Origin: Lineus longissimus
Taxonomy: Eukaryota > Nemertea > Pilidiophora > Heteronemertea > Lineidae
DNA length: 64,000 bases
Assembly: GCF_910592395.1 (NCBI RefSeq)
Contig: NC_088311.1
Location: 23,158,646-23,222,645, forward strand
Reading direction: 5' to 3'
In this document: piece by piece, positions 26,921 through 36,697 of the stretch
Position numbering within the stretch: the first letter of the stretch is position 1
Layout: the number at the start of each line of letters is the position of its first letter
Notes under the pieces: generated by a model
What the model saw: only the letters and a program-made list of their open reading frames with translations
The model's database searches: none
What the model was told of the DNA's origin: nothing
Translations under genes and position numbers: made by a program

Positions 26921-28866
26921 TCACACAAAGACAATAGAATGAATAGGATTTGTATCCTGCTTGAATAAGTCATCCTTTGTCTTGTCATACTCATCAATTT
27001 CCCACTCCATATTCTGCATGATAAATTTCACAAAAAGTTGATAAATCGTGTGTCGGGCCTTGATCTGAACTGTCATGGCTATAAAGAAAGACAGAAAGAA
27101 TAGCACACCGCACGAAAGTGTTATTATCTCTTCGGGCGTTAAATCCACTTTGTTGCGTGGGAATTTTGTGATACGTCCCTTATCGGATAAGAAGCACATA
27201 ACGGTGGCTATAGCACAGCTGATCATGATAAGAAGATTGATTAGGAAGATAGCGTGAAGAACTTTGTCACGTTTTGATATCTTCGGCAGACGCCAATGGT
27301 TGAACTGAAAGAGAAAATGATATGTTACATCATGATTGCAGGTCATAGCGATTCAAATTCTAGTTTGCAGATGCTCTACAGATGCAACATATTCTGCGGG
27401 TCAGACAAGCTGGGCCTGTGGTCAATGGCTATGGCTTGATTGAAGCCGGACTCTTAGCAGCTTTTCTCTATCCTAGCAGGGCATGTCTGATCGTCAGTAT
27501 ATGATGGTAAACTCACACAGGAAGAGAGTACATCCTTGCCTACTAAGCGTCTCCTCTGAATCTTCATACAATGTCTACTCTCATTTTCTCTGAAACCAAA
27601 AATCAAGCCGGACAATCCAAAACATCACAAAGAAGTACCTTAAATTTTTTATGTCTGTGATACTGGAAATGGCAGAGTTCACACCTGGGTGGTTTTCTGG
27701 ACTTTCTCATGGACACTTCCAGCCATCTCTGAAACAAGATAACACAGAGGTGAATAACTTCTAGAAGTGATGATGTTTTAGACTAGAGAACACCAGTAGG
27801 GTTCAAGTGTCTTGCCCACCATGCCCAAGAACACAAAGATTAAACAGTGCTGATCCCCCTGAGTGTCGAACCTACGACCGCCAGGTATAAGCTCGGCGCT
27901 CTTACTACTCAGGCACTGATCCCTTGTTTTACTGAAGAAGTATACACACCATGAGACAGTTATTGTGGATATATTGCAGCGACCCAGCGCATCGGCACGG
28001 AGAGATAAGGATTTCGTGTTCTTCACCCGGCTGGTGACAGATTCGACAAATTGGGAAAATGATGGATGCATTCTCACTCTCTGGCGGCAAGGGTAATGGT
28101 GGCTTCATGACGTCATCAGCCTGGAGGTTGTCATTCTCATCCGAACTATCACAGCTAAAAAGGAAAATGAAAGTTTTTTTTCACAAGTTAGAAGTTTTTA
28201 TTCAGAAGTTGGAAAATTGCCCACAGAGGGAGCGAAGAGGCCAAAGGTAGGAACGAAAGTTCACAAGTTATTTGGTCAGTGTAGCAGGCCTACTTCACGT
28301 AGGGCATTTATGTCCACAGAACTTCTGAAATGATAAAATTGTTGAAGGTTTCTTTGGATTCCTTCTCCTTCTACCTTGATCCTGTGAATGGACATTTGAC
28401 AATGTATGTCCTCTTACTGACCCTTGATTCAGTGACCCTTGGGGTAATCAATTGTAATCCAGCTAAAGCTAGAATTAACAGGCCTTGATCAACAAACCTG
28501 ACATGAACTGCGTACCATACCATCTTTGCATCCAAATTGTGAGAAAAAACGCCGCATTTCTTAACACGCCCAAGAGTTATGGATCGTGTATTTTGGTTTG
28601 ATAATGAAAGGATGGGAGAGGAGAACCAATTTTACTTTCGGGTGAATAAAACCCAAAACTGAATAATTGTAAAATTTTATTGCAGGGTGTGATTTTTCAT
28701 GCAAGGTGGTATTATAAAATGCCAGTTTAATTCTCTGGTATCATAACATTTTGTGAAGATCATTGAACGCATAGGCCTACCTGTCCTCCGGGCTTTCAGG
28801 TGGCGCCGCCTTGTGGATGCGGGGATCGATGATCATTGGACAGCTTGGTCCTGGCGATGTGTCCAT
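26921..28866 (-). CDS. MARCH-family RING-CH membrane E3 ubiquitin ligase
   Basis: MARCH proteins are membrane-anchored E3 ligases that ubiquitinate other membrane proteins and direct their endocytosis. Four coding exons on the minus strand: 28866-28781, 28154-27950, 27728-27639, 27304-26921. They give 765 nt, 254 aa, in continuous phase. The RING-CH is in C4HC3 order: C65, C68, C82, C84, H92, C95, C113, C116, with the usual Trp (W99) after C95. Two membrane segments follow (about 144-166 and 187-208), with a short loop between them and a roughly 45-residue tail. This is the MARCH2/3/8-like layout. The C95-C113 spacing is 17 residues because of a basic RKSRKPP insert. MARCH1/2/3/8 have about 12, and the SLQYIH run recalls MARCH7/10. 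The exact subfamily is therefore unresolved. Met1 is the first Met after the acceptor at 28917-28916, but the frame stays open upstream, so a longer N-terminus is possible. Confidence 0.9.
27778..27925 (-). mobile_element. tRNA-derived SINE filling most of a MARCH intron
   Basis: Read on the minus strand, an A-box-like gagtagtaagagc is followed by a B-box-like aggttcgacactc. A body then contains the complement of gtgtcttgcccaccatgccc, a phrase common in tRNA-derived SINEs of marine animals. The intron it occupies (27729-27949) is only 221 bp, so the element makes up about two-thirds of it. Confidence 0.6.
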
Positions 28867-29626
28867 AACCAACCGAGTTGGTATGAACACACAACGTGAA
28901 TGAATAAGGCAGAATCTGAAATGAAACAATAACAACATGGTTTTAACATTTTGACCTTGAAAAATTGTGTTCATTAAAGAACAAAGAACTATCAGACTGT
29001 CATCACAGGTATAAATGAGAGTGTGGCAACATTGTGTGTTGCTATCACCGGCCAGAGTTAAATCTTGGCCTACATTCAGACTATGACTATGAGACCACAA
29101 AACCTTCTTTCAAAAGCATTTGTTGACATCAAAAGTTTATTTTTAGATACATGAACATATAAACACATATTTTTAAATCCTGCGTGACCTCATTCAAGAT
29201 AATGTTGTTCAACTCGCAGCGGGGTACCCTTGAATTCCCAAAAACCATGTACATTGCTTACATGTACATGTACATACAGCAATCATGCTGTGGACCATTT
29301 CTATTCGACTTTTCTGACAATTTAAAACATGTACATGTAAGCTTCACGCAGCAATCATAAAAAGATGTGACAAATACTACTGTAACTTATTTTCTATTAA
29401 TTTGTATGATTCACACATGTATCATAGCTGACTGGCCACATGTTGTAACTAAGAGGGGCAGGATTGCAAAGTCTCTCTCACAATCTCGTCAAGCGCTGTA
29501 TTGTTCAGTAAGCATGAGACAAATGATATGCATTGGCTTGCCATACTGTCACTTTGCTTGACGCAGTGAGGCGAGATGGTGCCACAGCCGGTCTTGGTGA
29601 AGACTAGCTACCAGTGACAGAAGACA
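28867..29626 (-). other. MARCH 5' region
   Basis: A splice acceptor (TTTCAG, its AG at 28917-28916) lies 49 nt before the MARCH start codon. This implies at least one further upstream exon, noncoding or short coding, which I cannot place. The bases 29250-29350 contain a short inverted pair rich in acatgtacatgtaagc. No other gene is seen. Confidence 0.45.
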
Positions 29627-30279
29627 ATGGCGATCAGGTCCCTCACTCTTTTGATGGCTCAGACCATCATTGATGACTCAGACCATCATGTTGCACCTAA
29701 GTAAGTATAAGGTACTGTCAATTTCTGTGGCATCTGTGATAACCATTCTCTAGCACTGGCGGGCGTCTTCTTTTTGTAGAAAATCTTTGAAATGGACCAT
29801 AAATACTGTAACTGTATGACAGTTAAAAGCACCAAGGCCTGCTCTTACTCAACTGGCTCCAGATTCCTGGATCTGCCCCTTCCTAGAATAATTTATCTCT
29901 ACTACAAGTGGAATTCAGTGTTGCTTTGCAGTACGATTCCCTTTTTATAATCATGGCATTCATTTCACGAGGCAGATAGAGACAACACTGTAAATATAGC
30001 GTCAAATCAGGAAATATACTTTTCAGTTCACAGTAATAAGGAAATTGTTATTATGTCGTCATTTGCCAATTTATAAGAATGTGCAATACATTAGTGGCTG
30101 AAGACTGATGCTGGGCAGGCACAATGAACTCGTCATGTCGTTTTCTGTACTTTTATGACCATCCATTTATTTCTTGTGCTATTGTGCACAGTGCCAATTT
30201 CATCACCACCACAGTATTACGACAGCAACGCAGCAGATCAGTGACAATGGATGATACATGTGATGCTGAGAATGTGTGA
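29627..30279 (+). CDS. Possible two-exon small protein, unrecognised
   Basis: I do not recognise this. An ATG at 29627 opens 24 codons and runs into a strong donor (gtaagt at 29701). A pyrimidine-rich acceptor ending at 30191 restores the frame and reaches a stop at 30277-30279. Exons 29627-29700 and 30192-30279 encode 53 aa, ending DDTCDAENV, with a basic RQQRSRS run before it. An ATTAAA about 375 nt downstream could serve for polyadenylation. The phase match is suggestive, but there is no homology, and either exon could belong to a longer transcript or be chance. Confidence 0.2.
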
Positions 30280-31686
30280 AAGGACCAAAGATACGGAAGA
30301 GGAACTCATCTACATCAAAAGATATTGCACATCATCAAGTAATCTTTTAACCCTCATCGTAAAATTATCCTTCACAATGATGATATTTCAACGCACCAAA
30401 TTGCTAACTGCAATGACAAGTCGTTGAAAATGATAACTAGAGAGAAGGAGAGAATCACACAAGACATTATGAACTGTGAACTTTCTCACCACCATTTCTT
30501 GTTGCTGCGATTGATTTTTGAAGTTCGTATTTGCTGCAGATATTTAAAGGCCAAAATTAAAACCCATGAATTCTGTAAAAGAGTGGTAGTACATGTCATT
30601 TTCACATTTGTTTAATTTTGTGTTTGACAGTGCATTTGTGTTGATATGACAGAAATTAAAAAGAACACTTTCATTTTTGGTCAGCAAAATGAAAGTCATC
30701 TCTGGTGAGGAGTTTAACTCTCAGTTTTTCACATCAAGATACTTTGTAGGTGTTAGCCTGTACAGAGGCCTTTACAGAGGCCCAGGCCTTGAAGTTCACT
30801 TTTCAAGGGCACAGGATTTTTTTCCGAAAAAAGGGCACTTTTGTTTGTGTGGTGAAAAAGGGCACACTTAAATTGGGAATCTGAAGGATACATCGGAGCA
30901 ACAGGTGAAGGCATCAGAAGAAATTGCCTTCGATGTCTCCAATATATTCGATCCCTGTGGCTGTAGGCCTATGTGAAACAGGCTAAAAATAGGGTCTACA
31001 CGGCATCTTTTTCAATTCCCAACAGCACATTCAGCTGTGAGAGCAAATGGAAAAATGACATCCTACCTTCTTCAGCCACAAAATCCTCACTTAGTCACTA
31101 TCTATCACTCATCCTCTTGAAAACAGGGCCTACAACAGTGAATTATCGAGTGAAATGGTTTGATATGATCAACACTTGAAAAACCCATTACACCACAACC
31201 TAAATTTAGATCATTGAATTGAAAAAGTAGGCCTACTGGCCTAGATTTCCACAACCAGGCCAGTGTCATCAATGCATCCATAAAAAGAGATGAATTGATG
31301 GCCAGTTCAAAGTGGAAAACCCAAAAGAAAAGTCTCCGTTGATGACATTTTCCCTGGGGTTGCAGTTTTTGGCCTACTGCTCATTGTCTGACTATAATTC
31401 TAAAATTTTAATTTGGGATTGGATGTTCAATCAGGAAAATCCACAAGGCTCAGCAGACTGTGGGTATTTACACACGCGAGCAAAAACTTAATATCATGAT
31501 AAGATCAGATTGAATCTGAATGCGGTCTAAATTTTCCTAGTGTAAACGCAGAGTAATGGGGTCTCATCGAGTCTCGTGTGGTCTGATCGGGTCACAAAGT
31601 AGACCATCAGTTAGGCTGGTTTCATCGAATCCTATCGGGTCTTGTCCTCATTGATCCTGATCCAAATTGGTTGTGTAAACGCGCAT

Positions 31687-31808
31687 TGGGTGATATGAAT
31701 AAAGACTAGCAAATGCTTTTACTCCGGTTTTGTACAGAAAGGCCTAGTGTAAATGTACATGGAGATTTAGATAAAAGCATTTGCTAGTCTTTATTCATAT
31801 CACCCATT
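31687..31808. mobile_element. Short palindrome with about 36-bp arms
   Basis: The left arm starts ggtgatatgaataaagacta and the right arm ends tagtctttattcatatcacc. They are perfect or near-perfect complements of about 36 bp around a 50-bp centre. Upstream, 31540-31680 is related low-complexity sequence with repeated ggtct/gggtc phrases. It looks like a miniature foldback element. No target-site duplication was determined. Confidence 0.5.
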
Positions 31809-31889
31809 GTATGGCAGGATTCACCCTGTCACTTGTCATGCCTTACGTTTCACTTGTCACTTGTGATTAGCACAGCCTCAACTGACGAA

Positions 31890-31945
31890 GGCTTGGAAAC
31901 ATGACATGATACGGCCTGAGGGTGAACAGTGACATAGTATTTTTA
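31890..31945 (+). repeat. Dispersed repeat, second copy
   Basis: It matches the block at 20735-20795 (acatgacatgatacggcctg followed by agggtgaa). Relationship is by shared sequence only and the class is unknown. Confidence 0.5.
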
Positions 31946-32885
31946 AGCCTCTGCAGCCTATGTCACAAAGAGGCAGAGATACTCAGCAAAGCCGAAACTA
32001 AGCATATCAGGAAGAATTTCCCATCTATGATCTCAGTCAGTCAGAGATGATTGTATGTCAAGATGAACTTTCCATCTTAATATCACAGACAAATTTACAC
32101 AAACACAGGGTGCAGCAGTTGCCATACCGGGCATACCCATCCTCCGCTCTCTTTTCAGGACTTGGTGAGGCAAGGCAATTCATCCATCATTAGGAGATTA
32201 GACGCGGGAGCCAGGAAATGTTTAAATGTAAATGTTAACACAAAGTTGTCTGGGGTCTCTCCTATTTTACAGTAGATCGAAACTATTCATGATTGTATGA
32301 GGAATATAATAATCCCTAAGTCAAATACAACCCTGGGCACTGTGTAATGTCGGCCTACATGTATGCCATGCCCTTCCATCCAATAACTGACATTAACGTC
32401 GATAAAAAAACAACCTAATACATGTATAATAGGCCACATGATTCTCTGCTTCGGTGTATCAATGTGGTTAATATTTTTTAGTATCATAGGCAGAGGGCAT
32501 GCGAAGGATAGGGCACAAAAATGGAATTTTACCAAGTCTCGATCTGCCTAAAATAGCCAACCTCTGGGCATCACAGACACATGTACATGCACGACAGAAC
32601 TGAATTAGCCCATGAGAAACCATCTTGATACCCCAAATTTACTTGCTATCAACTCCCTCCTTAAAATTCATGCAGCAATTCGGAGTAAGCTTTAGGTAGC
32701 CCATGCATGGGAAAACACACCAGACATGTCAGAGATATCCCAAAGCCCACCCACCTCAGATCCCAATCAACTCTTCAAAGCTTGCAATGGGGTGGCATAT
32801 TGGCCAGGCTATGCCTTCATCATTGGCACGTACCTTTTTTGTAAGGTTTTTTAGCCCTGGATCCACCCCTGTATTGCAGACATAA

Positions 32886-33293
32886 GCCGCACTTACACCA
32901 CCTGAAAATGGACCACCAATCTTGGTTCGGGAACCAATGCCGCACCATCGAAAATCCACCAAGCGCTTACACCAGCGCTGTAGCTAGTTATAAAATCCGG
33001 CTACAGATGGCGCGCAAACAATAAGCAGAACGCAGAAAGCCTAGGCAGAAAGCGCCATTTCGAAAGCGCCGCCTGGAGCCGAACCATCTAACTAGCTAAT
33101 TGCCGATCCATTTGCGCTTACACCACGACAAAGCCGAGCTTTTAACAAGCCGGGCGAATTTGGACCATCAAGCTTGGTGGGACAAATTCGCTCGGCAATT
33201 TGTATCGGCAATGGATTGCCGAACCAATTTGTCGCGGCAATGTGGTGGTGTAAGTGCAATTGGTCCACCAATATTTCGTGGTGTAAGCGCAGC
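32886..33293. mobile_element. MITE-like element with cttacaccac termini
   Basis: The ends are inverted copies: agccgcacttacaccac on the left and the complement of agctgcgcttacaccac on the right, with a further matching block attggtccaccaatattt just inside. The 0.4-kb interior repeats related phrases (ggaccatcaagcttggtgg, cttacaccacg, gcaatttg) and has no transposase coding. A possible ATA flank on both sides could be the target duplication. Confidence 0.6.
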
Positions 33294-34394
33294 TATAGTA
33301 CCAAGTATGGATTAAAGCAAACTTTGTACGAGCAATACAATGCCCTCAGTAGATATCAAAGGAATTGATATCATCAAGTCATTCTGAATGGAACCCTATG
33401 ATCTGCATGTTCATCTGGTCGTATCTCGCTAACTGATCAGTGCTGGACTTATAAACAGGAAATCAGAAAGTTCATTTTCACCGCCAAGTAGACCAAAACC
33501 TGGACATGCGAAATCCCCTTTTAAAAATATTATCTAGACTTGCTTGTACTATCATGTACATAAGTCGAGTATAGTTTTGTTGGGCTCCATTCTTATCAGG
33601 TTCTTCTGTTTGATGATGATTGATTTCCCAACTGTGATACTCCAGTCATTTGGTTTATTCATGATCATTCAGGCACATAGCAAGTCTCAAGGGTCCCCTC
33701 CATCATAGTGTTCACTGGTCGCTGGGCTAACACACCAAGACAAAAATAACACAGGGAACAAAAAAGTGTCCACAAATTCTCTGTTCAACTTCACCAATAG
33801 ACAATAGGGCCTGGGGGCCTACATACTTCAAGTCAAGGACCACTAGTTGTGTGAAAGAGAAACCTGTTGGACAATTTGGCCTAAACTTTGCTCTTCACTA
33901 GTGTTGTTAGTGATACATGCTTCTTCACTTTGGTTTTGCTTAATTAATGTTCGAATAACATCTGCAGCTTTTAAGTTATATTACAGTGGCAGATCTCAGT
34001 TCCGGGCAAACCTCTTTTTAAGAACCAATGTCCTACTGTCACTGATCTCATTTGAGAACTGATTAATTAATTGTCCAATTAACCAGGCATACCTTAGTCT
34101 AGTCTATCCTCTAAAAACAATATTATATCAACAAATAATGGGTAATAATTGGTTTAGAATTATTATCTGATGATTGATAGCATTATTGATCAAGTGATTT
34201 CACAGAGTAAACATCATGCCAACTGGGAAGGCCCTTCAGGATGCAGTGAAACTAGGACGCGGATCGGACAATACGACACTTCGGTCCCAGTTATGTAGTG
34301 TACCTATTGTTATTATAATGCCTTATACTACTGTACGAAATGATATCAAGTATGTGTGCACAGATGATAGTTCATAACATAATACACACCACCC

Positions 34395-34775
34395 ATGCAT
34401 GCTCATGTACATTTTCAAAGATGGCTGCTTTCTCAATCCCATCAAACAAAACAGTCAACTGAAAAGAAAAACACAGTTAGCAAACGATCTAAACCATCGA
34501 ATATACATATAGAACGTTCTAGAATTTCAGTAAACCAGTTAGCACATAACCATGCACTACCTGAACAAAAGACTGAAATGAAAGAGGTAAAATTATTCGT
34601 AGAAAAGGCCCAAAATACTGACCTTCCAGAAACAGCTGATCGACTTTGTTGTTGTAAAATCCCACTCAGGACCTGGGGATATCCGCCCAAAACGATCATT
34701 AAATTGCACGCTCAGCTCAAGCATAAACAACATGCAAGCGTGCAAATGAATCTCGAGAACGAACTCATCAACTAA
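34395..34775 (+). CDS. 126-codon ORF, unrecognised
   Basis: This hydrophilic, Lys/Gln/Glu-rich reading frame includes an RLCCCK motif near residue 85 and ends in ENELIN. It has no recognised domain, signal peptide or membrane segment. No flanking splice structure or polyadenylation signal clearly ties it to a gene, and an 85-codon ORF lies antisense within it. Sequence just downstream (34800-34950) is richer in CpG. It may be a chance ORF. Confidence 0.2.
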   Translation: MHAHVHFQRWLLSQSHQTKQSTEKKNTVSKRSKPSNIHIERSRISVNQLAHNHALPEQKTEMKEVKLFVEKAQNTDLPETADRLCCCKIPLRTWGYPPKTIIKLHAQLKHKQHASVQMNLENELIN

Positions 34776-35481
34776 ATAGTAGTTCGGATAAATCGGGGTC
34801 CGAAATCGTAGCGAAATTGCGCAATATTTGGTCCATTTGTGTTGAGGTCGTCCATTTCGTAGTGCTGCAAATTCTATTTTTAGTGACAGAGGTCACGTGG
34901 TCGTCATCGCGAAGTTCGCGCCATCTCTTAGTCACATGAAAAACTAAACGAATAAACGAAAACGAAAGTGTCTTCAACTTAAAACGTGTCTTCACTATGA
35001 CACGACACCAGACTGCTACATCAGAGACAACATTTAGGACAGGTGGCGCGTACGCTTTTTTCTAATGGATATCCGTACGGACGAGGGTTCATCTCCAAGG
35101 TTTACCGCGATGACTGATGTGAACGCTCATCACTTTAGGCCAACGCAAGGACAGGCATCAGTCCAATGGACGTTAAAATAGTCTGATGGCTTCAAAAGCA
35201 TCCAATGGATGCTAAATCGTCAGTGAAGACCATAACGTGTTCGTATCAGTTTTCCCTTCATCTCTTCGACGTTGCCGTCCGTTAACTTTTCTCCCAAAAA
35301 AGCATAAAATGGACGCTAAATCGCCCATTATATATATAATCTTTGACTGTTTGAATAAGATTTATAATCATCTCTTCTCACTTCATATGTAGAATAAAGT
35401 GGACCCTAGGATTTGGAATCAAAAATAAAATCCTATGACGGTCTAATCAGAATCGTGCATTGACACGTTGAAGTTGCTCAA

Positions 35482-35683
35482 TTTCACGTGATTGGGGACC
35501 GGTGGGATTCGAACCAGCGCAAAAAGAAAAACCAATCGGGTCAGCGCCTCAGACCACTGAGCTACTGCAGTACGGTTGGACTAGAGAGAGCATTAGCCGG
35601 TACTTATTCAGCACGGGGGTGGGCGACGCTGCTTTGGTCTTTTTGCGCTGGTTCGAATCCCACCGGTTCCAAACAACGTGAAT
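35482..35683. mobile_element. Inverted pair of tRNA-like promoter modules
   Basis: Two arms of about 50 bp, each carrying a B-box-like ggttcgaatccc, face each other. The left arm reads aaccagcgc... on the plus strand and the right arm is its complement. The minus-strand unit also has an A-box-like tagctcagtggt at about 35560-35571, giving a tRNA-like layout with an A-to-B distance of about 40 bp. The T-arm does not pair properly, so this is not a functional tRNA. It is best read as a tRNA-derived SINE in head-to-head or foldback form. Confidence 0.6.
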
Positions 35684-36697
35684 AAGTCCCAAAGTTCACT
35701 CATGAGAACGAACGAACGAACGAGCTCGATAACAAAGATTACTTCGGAGCAATCCTCAACCCGCGTTCATGTTTTGAAACATACTGAACTTATAATGTGA
35801 CCAGGCCAATAGGAAGGATAGAGGCCCAAGTCTGAGTGCCCTTAGGCCATGGGAATGATTAATCCGGTTTACCGTCCGAGAGATTTAAAAAGATGATGAG
35901 GCTTTTTTTAATTTTTCATTATTCACTATCGGTTTACAGCCTGATTTACCGGTCGAAACACGTGATTCGGCAAAATCCAGTAAATGGAAATCGGGTCAGT
36001 CATCAACATGAGGCATTGAAAAAAATTTCAATATTATGGTGAAGATCCTATCCTATAAAGTTTTTATTGTGTTTTTCAATCAGTTTAGGTAAAGATGGAC
36101 CACTGGAAAGATTGTTTGAATAAAAAAAATAATGAAAACCATAAAATAAATTGCTTTTTTTAAATAATGAAAAATTTAAATACGCTCTGAACCCATGAGT
36201 GATTAATCATTCCCATGGGTTAATGGTTGGATTGAATGTCGGGTGAATATCGAAATCAAAAATTGATAAGTGACTGTTCATCTAAATATCAAAGTTGGAA
36301 AGGTAACAACTCATCCGAATCAATAATAATGGGCTCTATTCGTGCGCAACCCCTTATTCAACATTTTAATTCAGTCGATCAACAAGCGTAGGTTGATGAG
36401 CTGATCGACAGAAGCTGTGCTCCATCTGCGAGTGAAAACCGCCGTGTTCCGTCAGTTGTTTGTTGAAATAATCCTTTTGGAGGAAAACGAGTGAAGATCA
36501 AACTTATCTAAGGAGAACGTCCAAATTGAGAAAGGAGTACCAAGAGACAGTTTTTCTTCTGAATCATCCTTTATGATAGCGAGTTTAGATCAGAATTTTC
36601 TAAGGAGTCGACCCGAATGAGGAAACGGTCCAGGATATTACTAAAACTGGTTTGAAGAGGCTTTTAAAAACAAATATCCAACAACGAGGGAGTAAAT

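Larger units (their letters stand above)
30280..36697. other. Intergenic DNA rich in small repeats
   Basis: No convincing gene is present. The stretch contains the palindrome at 31687-31808, a MITE at 32886-33293, a tRNA-like inverted pair at 35482-35683 and an unrecognised ORF at 34395-34775, each listed separately. The remainder is AT-rich with only short ORFs. Confidence 0.5.

Noticed and set aside
35490-35590. Functional tRNA gene on the minus strand
   Set aside because: A and B boxes are present, but the T-stem and acceptor stem do not pair and the unit is mirrored by an inverted copy.
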